This document shows, piece by piece, positions 1 through 8,039 of a stretch of DNA of 11,800 nt (position 1 is its first letter; each line of letters opens with the position of its first letter). The notes under the pieces were generated by a model, which worked only from the letters and a program-made list of their open reading frames with translations, was not told the origin of the DNA and ran no database searches. The position numbers were made by a program, and so were the translations under genes. Source of the DNA: an uncultured Roseateles sp. (GTDB lineage: Bacteria > Pseudomonadota > Gammaproteobacteria > Burkholderiales > Burkholderiaceae); the NCBI GenBank assembly GCA_946480605.1, contig CAMLKW010000136.1, positions 1 through 11,800 of the forward strand. The letters run 5' to 3'.

Positions 1-61
<61 letters not shown>

Positions 62-72
62 CTGAGCCAATA

Positions 73-97
73 AGTATAACCGAGTTTTTGCCGTCAG
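73..97 (-). promoter_or_regulatory. candidate promoter of tRNA-Pro
   Basis: The minus strand has a good -10 hexamer, TATACT (73-78), 12 nt before the first base of the mature tRNA, as expected for a stable-RNA promoter with a short 5' leader. The -35 side is poor: CTGACG (92-97) resembles TTGACA but is only 13 nt away, shorter than the usual 16-18. I read the -10 element as real and the -35 assignment as uncertain. The merR gene ends just upstream and I see no intrinsic terminator between them, so readthrough is also possible. Confidence 0.45.
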
Positions 98-115
98 ACC
101 GAGAGCCGTCCCTTT

Positions 116-655
116 TCAGCCGAGAAGCGTGGTTCTGATGGCCAACAACTCGGCACGGACCTGTTCGAGCGAGCTGATGTTCTCGACCACTAGCACAGGC
201 AGCGTCAGCGAGGCTTCGGCGGTCTTCAGGGGCTGAGCGGAAACGTGGTGATGCGTACCGCGGTGGGGTGGGATGCTCGCCGTCAGTTGCGCCGGTGCGT
301 CAACGACGGTGGCCTCGTTGTCATCGTCCAGCGCCTCCGCGACGGCCAGTGCTTGCGCGGCTTCTGCCTCGTCGCGGAAGTTCTGCGCGGTGGCAGGCGG
401 TAGACCCTCGCTGAGCTGATTGCGCGCGCCGCTGATGGTGAAGCCCTGGTCGTAGAGCAGGTCGCGGATACGACGGATCAGCAACACCTCGTGGTGCTGG
501 TAGTAGCGCCGGTTGCCGCGCCGCTTCATGGGCTTGAGCTGCGTGAACTCCTGCTCCCAGTAGCGCAGCACATAGGGCTTCACGCCGCAAAGATCGCTGA
601 CCTCACCGATGGTGAAGTAACGTTTGGCGGGGATGGCGGGAAGCGCCTTTTCCAT
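116..655 (-). CDS. MerR-family transcriptional regulator downstream of ihfA
   Basis: A 179-aa DNA-binding regulator. Residues 12-80 form a MerR-type winged helix-turn-helix: YFTIGEVSDLCGVKPYVLRY, then the wing with RRGNRRYY (45-52), then a helix ending in the ISGARNQL stretch. The domain lacks the paired cysteines of metal-sensing MerR proteins (only C23 is seen), so metal sensing is unlikely. The C-terminal half is rich in Ala, Glu and Asp without a recognisable effector domain, and ends in a short helix-like stretch (SLEQVRAELLAIRTTLLG). The gene starts 35 bp after the ihfA stop, so it is probably cotranscribed with it; a MerR gene at this place is conserved in many proteobacteria. No clear Shine-Dalgarno sequence precedes the ATG, so translational coupling to ihfA may matter. 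Target and ligand are unknown. Confidence 0.9.
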   Translation of the reverse strand: MEKALPAIPAKRYFTIGEVSDLCGVKPYVLRYWEQEFTQLKPMKRRGNRRYYQHHEVLLIRRIRDLLYDQGFTISGARNQLSEGLPPATAQNFRDEAEAAQALAVAEALDDDNEATVVDAPAQLTASIPPHRGTHHHVSAQPLKTAEASLTLPVLVVENISSLEQVRAELLAIRTTLLG

Positions 656-690
656 TGCAAATCAACAAGTTCGCGAGAGGAAGGCAGACT

Positions 691-1059
691 CTACTCGAAG
701 TCTTCACCGCCGGGCGTATCGCCTTGCACCAACCCCTTGAGCTTGTGGCTGGCGTGGAAGGTGACGACGTTGCGCGCCTTGATGGGAATGGACTCGCCCG
801 TGCGCGGGTTGCGGCCCGGGCGTGGCGCTTTGCGGCGGATGTTGAAGTTGCCGAAGCCGGACAGCTTCACGTCCTGGCCCTTGACCAGGCTGTCATGCAG
901 GATGTCGAAGAAGGCTTCGACCATGTCCTTGGACTCGCGCTTGTTCAGGCCGAGTTTGTCGAACAGCAGTTCGGCCAGTTCGGCCTTGGTCAGCGTGGGC
1001 GTTTCCAGGCTGCCGATGACCACGGCGGGTTCGGGCTTCTTGGCGTCGTTGGCGTCCAT
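691..1059 (-). CDS. ihfA: Integration host factor subunit alpha
   Basis: A 122-aa subunit of the heterodimeric DNA-bending nucleoid protein IHF, which pairs with IhfB (not in this window). The HU/IHF fold covers about residues 22-115. The beta-arm carries the diagnostic PGRNPRTGE motif (81-89), whose Pro81 corresponds to the proline that intercalates into DNA at each kink; KLSGFGNF (65-72) is also typical. The protein has about 20 extra N-terminal residues ([20 protein letters not shown]) compared with the roughly 99-aa enterobacterial protein. The start is supported by a strong purine-rich Shine-Dalgarno sequence GAGGAGGA just upstream. It lies 20 bp after pheT and is evidently in the same operon, as in E. 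coli, where IHF represses its own synthesis. Confidence 0.96.
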   Translation of the reverse strand: MDANDAKKPEPAVVIGSLETPTLTKAELAELLFDKLGLNKRESKDMVEAFFDILHDSLVKGQDVKLSGFGNFNIRRKAPRPGRNPRTGESIPIKARNVVTFHASHKLKGLVQGDTPGGEDFE

Positions 1060-1079
1060 GTCCTGTCCTCCTCCTCGGC

Positions 1080-3509
1080 TCAGCCGCGCAGGCGCGCGCC
1101 GAGCTGGCTGCCTGTGGCGGCCACGATAGCGGCCACGGCCGCGTCGATGCGTTCGTCGGTCAGCGTGGCCTCGTCATCGAGCAATTCCAGGCGCACGGCC
1201 AGGCTGCGTTCGTCGGCCTGAAGATCCGTCGTGCTGCCGGCGGCGGGCTTGAAGACGTCGAACAGCCTAGCCGAGCGCAGCAGTGCGCCACCGGCGGCCT
1301 TGATCGAGGCCATCAGCGCGTCGTGCGGCGTGCTGTCCTTGACGACCAGCGCGAGGTCGCGCTGCACGGCCTGCTGGCGCGGCAACTGCTGGCCTTGGGG
1401 CAGTGTGCGGGTCAGTGCTGCATCGAGATCCAACTCGAACACGACAGGTGCGCCACCGCTGATCTCATAGGCCTGGCGCCAGCGTGGGTGCAATTCGCCG
1501 ACGACACCGATGACGGCGCCGTTCAGGCTCACGCGAGCGCTGCGGCCCGGGTGCAGGGCCGGGTGCTCTGCGGCCTCGAAGGTCAGCGTCTGCGGTGCAA
1601 ACAATGCCTCCAGATCGCCCTTCACGTCGAAGAAGTCGACGGCGCGGTCCTTCTGGCTCCACTGTTGCTGGTCAGCCGGGCCCCAGGCGAGGCCGCCCAG
1701 GCGCAGCGGCTGCTTGATGCCGGCGACCGACAGCGGGCCGTTGGCCACGCTTGCGTCGCGCTTGAACACGCGGCCCAGCTCGAACACGCGCACGCGCGTC
1801 GCGCGGCGGGCCTGGTTGTGCCGCAGTACCTGCACGAGGCTGCCGATGAGGCTGGTGCGCATTACCGACAGCGGCGCGGCGATGGGGTTCAGCAGCTTGA
1901 TCGGGTCGGTGACGCCGGCCAGCTCGCGCTCCCAGCGTTCCTCGACGAAGCTGAAGTTGATGGTTTCGAAGTAGTCGCGCGCGGCCACGGTACGGCGCAG
2001 CGCGTGCTTGGCCTGCCGCGATTCGGAGCCCGTGCGGCCGACTATGGGTGCCAGCGGTGCGGTGGACGGCAGCGTCGGGTAGCCCAGCACGCGGATGACT
2101 TCCTCGATGAGGTCTTCCTCGATCTGGATGTCGAAGCGCCAGCTCGGCGGGGTCACTGTGATGGTGCCGTCAGCCGACGTGAACGGCAGGCCCAGGCGCG
2201 TGAATACACCTTCACATTGCGCTTGTGTCACCGGCATGCCGATGACCTTGGCAGCGCGGGCGACGCGCAGCGTCACGGGCTTGGCCACCGGCACGTTGGG
2301 CGACTGGTCGTCCATCGGGCCGACCTTGGTGTCGGCCGTGCCGCAGATGTCGATGATGAGCTGCGTGATGCGCTCGATGTGCTCGACGGTCTTGGACGGG
2401 TCCACACCGCGCTCGAAGCGATGGCCGGCGTCGGTCGAGAAGTTGTAGCGGCGGCCGCGGCCCATGACGGCCTCGGGCCACCAGAAGGCGGCCTCGACGT
2501 AGACGTTCCTGGTGTCGTCGGACACGGCGGTGTGGTCGCCGCCCATGATGCCGGCGAGGGACTCGACCTCGCGCGCATCGCTGATGACGCCGACCTTCTC
2601 GTCCACGGTGATGGTGTTGCCGTTCAGCAGCTTGAGCTGCTCGCCCGCCTTGCCCCAGCGCACGACCAGCCCGCCGCTGATCTTGTCCAGGTCGAAGATG
2701 TGCGACGGGCGCCCGTACTCGAACATCACGTAGTTCGAGATGTCGACCAGGGCCGTCACCGAGCGCTGGCCGCAGCGCTCCAGGCGCTGGACCATCCAGG
2801 CTGGCGTCTTGGCCTTCGTGTCGATGCCCTTGACGATGCGGCCGGAGAAGCGGCCGCAAAGATCGGCGGCCTCGATGCGCACAGGCAGCTTGTCGTCCAG
2901 CGTCGGCTTCACGGCCGGGAACTCGGGCTTCAGCAGTGGCGCGCCGGTCAGTGCGGCGACTTCGCGGGCGACGCTGTAGACGCTCAGGCAGTGGCCGAGG
3001 TTGGGCGTCAGCTTGAGCGTGAACAGCGTGTCGTCCAGCGCGAGGTGCTTGCGGATGTCTTCGCCGATGACGGCGTCGGCAGCCAGTTCCAGCAGACCGC
3101 CGTGGTCTTCGCTGAGCTTGAGCTCGCGAGCCGAGCACAGCATGCCGAAGCTTTCGACACCGCGCAGCTTGCCGACACCGATCTTGAAGGGCTTGGCGGC
3201 GTCATCGGTGGGCAGCTCGGCGCCAACGGTAGCCAGCGGCACCTTGATGCCGACGCGGGCATTGGGGGCGCCGCAGACGACCTGCAGCGGTTCTGTGCCA
3301 CCGGCGTTGACCTTGCAGACACGCAGCTTGTCGGCATTGGGGTGCTGCTCGGCTTCGAGGATTTCGGCGACGACGATGCCGTGGAAGGGCGGAGCGACGG
3401 GGCTCAGCTCTTCGACTTCCATGCCGGACATGGTCAACAGCTCGGCGAGCTGCTGGGTGTTGAGCGGCGGATTGCAGAACTCGCGCAGCCAGGACTCGGG
3501 GAATTGCAT
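1080..3509 (-). CDS. pheT: Phenylalanine-tRNA ligase beta subunit
   Basis: An 809-aa beta subunit of the alpha2-beta2 phenylalanyl-tRNA synthetase, which charges tRNA-Phe in the cytoplasm and, in the beta subunit, edits mischarged Tyr-tRNA-Phe. The length is close to the 795 aa of E. coli PheT. Visible domains in order: N-terminal [16 protein letters not shown]; an EMAP/OB-fold tRNA-binding domain at about 40-150 ([21 protein letters not shown]); the B3/B4 editing region at about 210-390; a B5 DNA-binding-like domain at about 405-485 ([20 protein letters not shown]); the catalytic-like core; and a C-terminal FDX-ACB anticodon-binding domain at about 710-808 ([13 protein letters not shown] onward). 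The gene follows pheS by 39 bp. Its ribosome-binding site is weak (AAGAA-like), so coupling to pheS translation is likely. Confidence 0.98.
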   Translation of the reverse strand: MQFPESWLREFCNPPLNTQQLAELLTMSGMEVEELSPVAPPFHGIVVAEILEAEQHPNADKLRVCKVNAGGTEPLQVVCGAPNARVGIKVPLATVGAELPTDDAAKPFKIGVGKLRGVESFGMLCSARELKLSEDHGGLLELAADAVIGEDIRKHLALDDTLFTLKLTPNLGHCLSVYSVAREVAALTGAPLLKPEFPAVKPTLDDKLPVRIEAADLCGRFSGRIVKGIDTKAKTPAWMVQRLERCGQRSVTALVDISNYVMFEYGRPSHIFDLDKISGGLVVRWGKAGEQLKLLNGNTITVDEKVGVISDAREVESLAGIMGGDHTAVSDDTRNVYVEAAFWWPEAVMGRGRRYNFSTDAGHRFERGVDPSKTVEHIERITQLIIDICGTADTKVGPMDDQSPNVPVAKPVTLRVARAAKVIGMPVTQAQCEGVFTRLGLPFTSADGTITVTPPSWRFDIQIEEDLIEEVIRVLGYPTLPSTAPLAPIVGRTGSESRQAKHALRRTVAARDYFETINFSFVEERWERELAGVTDPIKLLNPIAAPLSVMRTSLIGSLVQVLRHNQARRATRVRVFELGRVFKRDASVANGPLSVAGIKQPLRLGGLAWGPADQQQWSQKDRAVDFFDVKGDLEALFAPQTLTFEAAEHPALHPGRSARVSLNGAVIGVVGELHPRWRQAYEISGGAPVVFELDLDAALTRTLPQGQQLPRQQAVQRDLALVVKDSTPHDALMASIKAAGGALLRSARLFDVFKPAAGSTTDLQADERSLAVRLELLDDEATLTDERIDAAVAAIVAATGSQLGARLRG

Positions 3510-3548
3510 AACGTTCTTATTACTTGAACTGCCTGAAGCTGACAGGGC

Positions 3549-4592
3549 TCAGCGGAACTGAGCCAGGAAGCGGAGGTCGCCGTCGAAGAAGGCGCGCAGG
3601 TCGTTGACGCCATAGCGCAGCATGGCGAGGCGGTCGATGCCGGAGCCGAACGCAAAGCCGATGTAGCGCTCGGGGTCCAGGCCCATGTTGCGGATGACCT
3701 GCGGATGCACCTGGCCGGAGCCCGAGACTTCCAGCCAGCGGCCCTTCAGCGGGCCGCTCTCGAACATGATGTCGATCTCGGCGCTCGGCTCGGTGAAGGG
3801 GAAGTAGCTGGGGCGGAAGCGCAGCTGCAGCTGGTCGGTCTCGAAGAAGGCGGTGATGAAGTTCAGGTAGACCGCCTTCAGGTCCTTGAACGAGATGTTC
3901 TCGCCCACCCACAGGCCTTCGACCTGGTGGAACATGGGCGAGTGGGTGGCGTCGCTGTCCACGCGGTAGGTGCGGCCCGGCGCGATGACGCGGATCTCGG
4001 GCATCGTGTCTTGCTCGGCGTAGCGCTTGGCGTGGGCCTGCGCGTAGCGGATCTGCATCGGGCTGGTGTGCGGGCGCAGGTTCAGCCAGCTGCCGTTCTC
4101 GTCCTGCATGTCGACGTAGAACGTGTCCTGCATGGAGCGGGCAGGGTGGTTCTCGGGGTTGTTCAGTGCCGAGAAGCTGTACCAGTCGGTCTCTATCTCG
4201 GGGCCGTCGGCCACATCGAAACCCATGGAGCCGAAGATGGCCTCGATGCGCTCCATGGCGCGGGTGATGGGGTGCAGGCCGCCGGTGCCACGGCTGCGGC
4301 CGGGCAGCGTGACGTCCAGCGCCTCGGCCTTCAACTGCTTCTCGAGTTCGGCGGCGGCGAGTGCGTCGCGGCGGGCGGTCAGAGCGGCCTCGATGGCCAC
4401 CTTGGTCTGGTTGATCTCGGCGCCGCGGGTCTTCTTTTCCTCGATGCTGAGGGCGCCCAGGCCCTTCATCAGTTCGGTCACACGGCCGGACTTGCCGAGG
4501 AAGCGCGCCTTGGCGTTTTCGAGTTCGGCGGGCGTTGGGGCAGCGGCAAAGTCGCTGCGTGCCGCTTCAAGAAGAGCGTCGAGATCAGACAT
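3549..4592 (-). CDS. pheS: Phenylalanine-tRNA ligase alpha subunit
   Basis: A 347-aa class II catalytic subunit of phenylalanyl-tRNA synthetase (E. coli PheS is 327 aa). Residues 1-90 form the helical coiled-coil arm that contacts tRNA. Class II motif 1 is near [19 protein letters not shown] (107-125). Motif 2 is [21 protein letters not shown] (206-226). Motif 3 is [17 protein letters not shown] (312-328), containing the FAFG pocket that sets amino-acid specificity. The ATG start is supported by the family N-terminus, but no good Shine-Dalgarno sequence precedes it: the start codon abuts a tandem ATTCCGA repeat, and a small hairpin (4609-4624, CAAGGG/CCCTTG) sits 17 nt upstream. A strong terminator lies between rplT and this gene, so expression needs readthrough or a promoter I cannot see. 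No Phe-rich leader peptide like E. coli PheM is found in the 114-bp gap. Confidence 0.98.
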   Translation of the reverse strand: MSDLDALLEAARSDFAAAPTPAELENAKARFLGKSGRVTELMKGLGALSIEEKKTRGAEINQTKVAIEAALTARRDALAAAELEKQLKAEALDVTLPGRSRGTGGLHPITRAMERIEAIFGSMGFDVADGPEIETDWYSFSALNNPENHPARSMQDTFYVDMQDENGSWLNLRPHTSPMQIRYAQAHAKRYAEQDTMPEIRVIAPGRTYRVDSDATHSPMFHQVEGLWVGENISFKDLKAVYLNFITAFFETDQLQLRFRPSYFPFTEPSAEIDIMFESGPLKGRWLEVSGSGQVHPQVIRNMGLDPERYIGFAFGSGIDRLAMLRYGVNDLRAFFDGDLRFLAQFR

Positions 4593-4606
4593 TCGGAATT
4601 CGGAAT
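4591..4606 (-). repeat. tandem ATTCCGA repeat abutting the pheS start
   Basis: On the minus strand two perfect copies of the heptamer ATTCCGA run directly into the pheS ATG, which itself forms the beginning of a third partial copy (AT). The array occupies the position where a Shine-Dalgarno sequence would be expected, and none is seen. It also contains GAATTC as an internal palindrome. The function is unknown; it could be chance or a slippage-prone spacer affecting initiation. Confidence 0.7.
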
Positions 4607-4634
4607 GACAAGGGGCAGCCCTTGCGTCGAAGAC

Positions 4635-4665
4635 AAAAAGGGCCGGTCACAGCGTGACCGGCCCC
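4635..4665 (-). terminator. intrinsic terminator between rplT and pheS
   Basis: On the minus strand a perfect 11-bp GC-rich stem, GGGCCGGTCAC/GTGACCGGCCC, closes a 3-nt loop (GCT) and is followed at once by TTTTTGT. This is a textbook Rho-independent terminator oriented to end transcription arriving from thrS-infC-rpmI-rplT. Since pheS, pheT and ihfA lie just beyond it, it either separates two transcription units or acts as an attenuator with partial readthrough. In E. coli a pheM leader-peptide attenuator occupies the same place; here there is no room for, and no trace of, a Phe-codon leader between the rplT stop and the stem. Confidence 0.88.
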
Positions 4666-4677
4666 GAAAGTTTGCGT

Positions 4678-4697
4678 ATCCCGACGCGAGTCGGGAT
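4678..4697 (-). other. 8-bp stem-loop just after the rplT stop
   Basis: A perfect inverted repeat, ATCCCGAC and GTCGGGAT with a 4-nt spacer, starts 9 nt after the rplT stop codon and ends 12 nt before the terminator stem. It has no U-run of its own. It may be an mRNA-stabilising or processing hairpin at the 3' end of the rplT message, or an interspersed palindromic repeat; only a genome-wide search could tell. Confidence 0.6.
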
Positions 4698-4706
4698 GGG
4701 TCGCAA

Positions 4707-5063
4707 TCAGGCGAGCGCGGCCTTCACCTTGGCGAAGATGCTGGCGAAACCAGCCGGGTCGTTGACGGCCAGATCGGCGAGGACCTTGCGGTCGATCTCG
4801 ATCTGGGCCTTCTTCAGACCTGCCACGAACTTGCTGTAGGACAGGCCCAGGCCACGCGAGGCGGCGTTGATACGGGCGATCCACAGCTGACGGAACACGC
4901 GCTTCTTGGTGCGGCGGTCACGGTAGGCGTATTGGCCCGCCTTCATCACCGCCTGCTTGGCGATGCGGAAGACGTTCTTGCGACGACCACGGAAGCCCTT
5001 GGCCAGGGCCAGGACCTTCTTGTGACGAGCACGTGCGGTGACACCACGTTTGACGCGAGGCAT
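4707..5063 (-). CDS. rplT: 50S ribosomal protein L20
   Basis: A 118-aa basic ribosomal protein, identical in length to E. coli L20, which binds 23S rRNA early in 50S assembly. The N-terminal extension [20 protein letters not shown] and the globular part with [20 protein letters not shown] and RLWI-like [15 protein letters not shown] are characteristic. It lies 26 bp after rpmI with a clear AAGGAG Shine-Dalgarno sequence 7 nt before ATG. In E. coli and Bacillus, L20 represses its own operon by binding a leader RNA; whether that happens here cannot be told, but a stem-loop before rpmI is a candidate site. Confidence 0.98.
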   Translation of the reverse strand: MPRVKRGVTARARHKKVLALAKGFRGRRKNVFRIAKQAVMKAGQYAYRDRRTKKRVFRQLWIARINAASRGLGLSYSKFVAGLKKAQIEIDRKVLADLAVNDPAGFASIFAKVKAALA

Positions 5064-5089
5064 GTTGTATCTCCTTGTCTACTGCTGGA

Positions 5090-5293
5090 TTACAGACCAG
5101 CGGTGGGCAGCATCGCGGCGATGTGGCCCATGTTGGTCTCATGCACGGTCGTGGCGCCACGCAACTGGCGCTTGTTCTTCGTGGTCTTCTTGGTCAGGAT
5201 GTGGCGCTTGAACGCCTGACCGCGCTTGACGGTGCCACCCGGACGAACGCGAAAACGCTTTTTCGCGCTGCTCTTGGTCTTCATCTTGGGCAT
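5090..5293 (-). CDS. rpmI: 50S ribosomal protein L35
   Basis: A 67-aa, very basic large-subunit protein (65 aa in E. coli). The sequence [20 protein letters not shown], followed by [20 protein letters not shown], is the classic L35 pattern. The start is fixed by an AAGGAG Shine-Dalgarno sequence 7 nt upstream. It sits between infC and rplT in the universal bacterial infC-rpmI-rplT order and is probably translated together with rplT. The 119-bp gap separating it from infC is longer than other gaps within the operon and holds a stable stem-loop, which fits an independent control point. Confidence 0.98.
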   Translation of the reverse strand: MPKMKTKSSAKKRFRVRPGGTVKRGQAFKRHILTKKTTKNKRQLRGATTVHETNMGHIAAMLPTAGL

Positions 5294-5370
5294 GTGAATG
5301 CTCCTTTTAAGTGTGTCCCTGGGGCGGTGGCGGAGAGCCCGTCACGCTTGTTGGCCTCAGGAGACTTGTG

Positions 5371-5398
5371 AACCGGCGGGCGACCAAACCCACCGGTT
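5371..5398 (-). promoter_or_regulatory. stem-loop in the infC-rpmI leader (possible L20 control site)
   Basis: On the minus strand AACCGGTGGG and CCCGCCGGTT pair as a 10-bp stem (one U-G wobble) around an 8-nt loop (TTTGGTCG), starting 14 nt after the infC stop. No U-run follows, so it is not an ordinary terminator. In E. coli the rpmI leader carries the RNA structure through which L20 represses rpmI-rplT, so position makes this a candidate operator or processing site. The assignment to L20 is inference only; I did not match it to a known L20 leader consensus. Confidence 0.45.
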
Positions 5399-5412
5399 GA
5401 ACTCTGCGGGTC

Positions 5413-5958
5413 TCAGCGCTTCTTGGGCGCCAGGACCATGATCATCTGCCGACCTTCGAGCTTCGGCATGTTCTCGACCACCGCCACGTCGGCCAGTTCG
5501 TCGCGGATCCGCTCCAGCAGGCGCATGCCGATGTCCTGGTGCGTGATTTCGCGGCCCCGGTAGCGCAGCGTGACCTTGCCCTTGTCGCCGTCTTCGGCGA
5601 TGAAGCGGCGCAGATTGCGCATCTTGATCTGGTAGTCGCCTTCGTCCGTGCCCGGACGGAACTTGACTTCCTTGACCTCGATGACCTTCTGCTTGGACTT
5701 GGCTTCCGCCGCGCGCTTCTGCTCCTGGTACTTGAACTTGCCGTAGTCCATCAACCGGCAGACCGGCGGGACCGCTGTCGCGGCAATCTCAACCAGATCG
5801 ACGTCCAGGTCACCGGCCATCCGGAGCGCTTCCTGGATCGAGACGATGCCGATCGGCTCGTTCTCCGGGCCATTCAGACGGACTTCGGAAGCGGTGATTT
5901 CGCGGTTCAGGCGGTGCTTGCGCTCCGGAATCGCACGACGGTCAGCAAAAGTAGCGAT
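5413..5958 (-). CDS. infC: Translation initiation factor IF-3 (ATC start)
   Basis: A 181-aa IF3 (E. coli 180 aa). It binds the 30S subunit, keeps subunits apart and checks start codons and initiator tRNA. The first ATG in this frame is at 5820, inside the N-domain, and would remove 46 conserved residues. Reading upstream gives (M/I)[19 protein letters not shown], then [17 protein letters not shown], the normal IF3 N-terminus. The only initiation codon consistent with it is ATC at 5956-5958, preceded by AAAGGT with 7-nt spacing; an in-frame stop lies 15 codons further upstream (6001-6003) and there is no ATG, GTG or TTG in between. The linker and C-domain ([36 protein letters not shown]) are intact. 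E. coli infC uses the equally rare AUU and is autorepressed because IF3 rejects it; the same logic is likely here. Confidence 0.95.
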   Translation of the reverse strand: MATFADRRAIPERKHRLNREITASEVRLNGPENEPIGIVSIQEALRMAGDLDVDLVEIAATAVPPVCRLMDYGKFKYQEQKRAAEAKSKQKVIEVKEVKFRPGTDEGDYQIKMRNLRRFIAEDGDKGKVTLRYRGREITHQDIGMRLLERIRDELADVAVVENMPKLEGRQMIMVLAPKKR

Positions 5959-5965
5959 GGTGGTT

Positions 5966-5971
5966 ACCTTT
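5966..5971 (-). promoter_or_regulatory. Shine-Dalgarno sequence deciding the ATC start of infC
   Basis: AAAGGT on the minus strand lies 7 nt before the ATC at 5956-5958. It is the only purine-rich element correctly placed for the family N-terminus, and supports ATC rather than the internal ATT (codon 10) or ATG (codon 47) as initiation codon. Confidence 0.75.
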
Positions 5972-6025
5972 AAACGGGCCTTGGCAAGGGTCCGAAGAGA
6001 TCAATAAACGCAAAAAGCGCCCGAC

Positions 6026-7933
6026 TCAGGCTTTGTCCGCGATGGCCGCCGAGAGCTTCGAGACGAAGTCCTCCAGCGACATCACGCCCAGATCCTGGTT
6101 GCCTCGGGCGCGCACTGCAACCGCGCCGTTCGCCTTTTCCTTGTCGCCGACGACGAGGATGAACGGGACTTTTTGCAGCGAATGCTCGCGGATTTTATAC
6201 GTGATCTTTTCATTGCGCAAATCGGCCTGGACCCTAAGCCCTTGTTTTTGCAGCGATTTCACAATGTCTGAAACGTAATCCGCCTGGGCGTCCGTGATAT
6301 TCGCGACAACCACCTGCGTCGGCGCCAGCCAGACGGGCAGCGCGCCGGCGTGCTGCTCGATCAGGATGCCGATGAAACGCTCCAGGCTGCCGACGATCGC
6401 GCGATGCAGCATCACGGGCGTGCGGCGCTCGCCGTCCTCGCCGACGTACTCGGCGCCCAGGCGGCCCGGCATCGAGAAGTCGACCTGCATCGTGCCGCAC
6501 TGCCACTGGCGGCCGATCGCGTCCTTGAGCGTGTATTCGATCTTCGGGCCGTAGAAGGCGCCGTCGCCCGGGGCGATGATGAATTCCACGCCGGAGGCGC
6601 GCAGCGATTCCATCAGCGCGAACTCCGCCTTGTCCCAGACCTCGTCGGAGCCGATGCGCGCCTCGGGGCGCGTCGCGACCTTGTAGATGATGTTCTCGAA
6701 GCCGAAGTCCTTGTAGACCTTCTGCAACAGTGCCGTGTACGCCACGCATTCGGCCAGGATCTGGTCTTCCGTGCAGAAGATGTGGCCGTCGTCCTGCGTG
6801 AAGCCGCGCACGCGCATGATGCCGTGCAGGCCACCCGTGGGCTCGTTTCGGTGGCACTGGCCGAACTCGCCGAAGCGCAGCGGCAGGTCGCGGTAGCTCT
6901 TCACGCCGTGCTTGAAGATCAGGATGTGTCCGGGACAGTTCATCGGCTTCAGCGCGTAATCGCGCTTCTCCGATTCCGTCGTGAACATGTTGTCCTTGTA
7001 CTTCTCCCAGTGGCCGGAGGCCTCCCACAGCGTCTTGTCCAGCAACTGCGGGCCCTTGACCTCCTGGTAGCCGTTGTCGCGGTAGACGCGGCGCATGTAC
7101 TGCTCCACCTCCTGCCAGACCGTCCAGCCCTTGGGGTGCCAGAAGACGACGCCCGGGGCGTGCTCGTCGATGTGGAACAGGTCCAGCTCCTTGCCGAGCC
7201 TGCGGTGGTCGCGCTTCTCGGCCTCCTCCAGCATCGTCAGGTACTTCTGCAGGTCGTCCTTCGTCGCCCAGGCTGTGCCGTAGACGCGCTGCAGCATCTC
7301 GTTGCGGTGGTCGCCGCGCCAGTAAGCGCCGGCCACCTTCATCAGCTTGAAGTGCTTGAGCTTGCCCGTGGATGGCACGTGGGGGCCGCGGCACAGGTCC
7401 TCGAACTTGCCTTCCGAGTACAGCGACACATCCTGGTCGGCCGGGATGCTGCCGATGATCTCGGCCTTGTAGGCCTCGCCCATGGCCTGGAAGTGCGCGA
7501 CGGCCTCGTCGCGCGGCAGCACGCGGCGCACGACCTTCTCGTCCTTCTTGGCGAGTTCCGTCATCTTGGATTCAATGGCGGCCAGGTCGTCGGGCGTGAA
7601 GGGGCGCTTGTACGAGAAGTCGTAATAGAAGCCGTTCTCGATGACCGGGCCGATGGTGACCTGGGCGTCGGGGTAGAGCTCCTTGACGGCGTAGGCCAGC
7701 AGGTGGGCCGTCGAGTGGCGGATCATGTCCAGACCGTCTTCGTCCTTGTCGGTGACGATGGACAGCTGGACGTCGTGGTCGATGACGTGGCTGAGGTCGA
7801 CGACCTTGCCGTCGACCTTGCCGCCGAGGGCGGCCTTGGCCAGGCCGGCGCCGATGCTGGCGGCGACGTCGCCGACCGTCAGCGCGGCGGGGAACTCACG
7901 GCGGGAGCCATCGGGGAGTTGAATAGAAATCAT
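6026..7933 (-). CDS. thrS: Threonine-tRNA ligase
   Basis: A 635-aa class II threonyl-tRNA synthetase (642 aa in E. coli), which charges tRNA-Thr and hydrolyses mischarged Ser-tRNA-Thr. Visible domains: TGS at 1-61; the editing domain with H73xxxH77 (HSTAHLLA) and C181xxxH185 (CRGPH); the catalytic core from about 245 with motif 2 [15 protein letters not shown] (357-371); and a C-terminal anticodon-binding domain from about 535. The zinc ligands that select threonine over valine are all present: C333 (MNCPGH), H384 (DDGHIF) and H510 (VMLHRA), each one residue off the E. coli numbering. ATG has a GGAG ribosome-binding site 6 nt upstream. The gene is preceded by a Thr-codon leader peptide and terminator, indicating attenuation control. 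It is 67 bp from infC and almost certainly cotranscribed. Confidence 0.98.
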   Translation of the reverse strand: MISIQLPDGSRREFPAALTVGDVAASIGAGLAKAALGGKVDGKVVDLSHVIDHDVQLSIVTDKDEDGLDMIRHSTAHLLAYAVKELYPDAQVTIGPVIENGFYYDFSYKRPFTPDDLAAIESKMTELAKKDEKVVRRVLPRDEAVAHFQAMGEAYKAEIIGSIPADQDVSLYSEGKFEDLCRGPHVPSTGKLKHFKLMKVAGAYWRGDHRNEMLQRVYGTAWATKDDLQKYLTMLEEAEKRDHRRLGKELDLFHIDEHAPGVVFWHPKGWTVWQEVEQYMRRVYRDNGYQEVKGPQLLDKTLWEASGHWEKYKDNMFTTESEKRDYALKPMNCPGHILIFKHGVKSYRDLPLRFGEFGQCHRNEPTGGLHGIMRVRGFTQDDGHIFCTEDQILAECVAYTALLQKVYKDFGFENIIYKVATRPEARIGSDEVWDKAEFALMESLRASGVEFIIAPGDGAFYGPKIEYTLKDAIGRQWQCGTMQVDFSMPGRLGAEYVGEDGERRTPVMLHRAIVGSLERFIGILIEQHAGALPVWLAPTQVVVANITDAQADYVSDIVKSLQKQGLRVQADLRNEKITYKIREHSLQKVPFILVVGDKEKANGAVAVRARGNQDLGVMSLEDFVSKLSAAIADKA

Positions 7934-7969
7934 GGGGTGCTCCGAATCCCTTTGAACAGGGCAGAAATG

Positions 7970-7996
7970 AAAAAGCGCGGCCGGGTGCCGCGCTTT
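7970..7996 (-). terminator. attenuator terminator in the thrS leader
   Basis: On the minus strand AAAGCGCGGC and GCCGCGCTTT form a perfect 10-bp stem with the 5-nt loop ACCCG. The 3' arm runs into a UUUUU tract, of which three U pair with the A-tract, the usual intrinsic-terminator design. It ends 36 nt before the thrS ATG and 43 nt after the stop codon of the Thr leader peptide, so it sits where it would cut off thrS transcription. Its 5' arm (CGCGGC, 7987-7992) is complementary to GCCGCG (8031-8036), giving a competing antiterminator. It could alternatively be a simple terminator of the patatin operon, but the leader peptide argues for attenuation. Confidence 0.82.
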
Positions 7997-8039
7997 GTTC
8001 GTTGCCCGAAGGCGAGAAGACGTGACGTGCCGCGGCCGA

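Noticed and set aside
91..115. Terminator after the merR gene
   Set aside because: The CCGTC repeats here are direct, not inverted, and no stem followed by a T-run is seen on the minus strand.
1323..3527. Long plus-strand open frame opposite pheT (about 730 codons)
   Set aside because: It lies wholly antisense to a clear full-length PheT, with Gln/His/Ala/Arg-rich low-complexity translation typical of the complementary frame of GC-rich genes. No recognisable domain.
3705..5219. Plus-strand open frame opposite pheS-rplT-rpmI
   Set aside because: It runs across three confirmed minus-strand genes and their terminator, and its translation has no family resemblance.
5413..5820. Shorter infC starting at the first ATG
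   Set aside because: It would lack 46 residues of the conserved IF3 N-domain that are present in frame upstream, and no ribosome-binding site fits that ATG.
6011..6036. Possible terminator at the end of thrS (AAAGC...GCTTTTT on the minus strand)
   Set aside because: The stem is short, needs a bulge and includes the stop codon in its loop; too weak to call, and readthrough into infC is expected.
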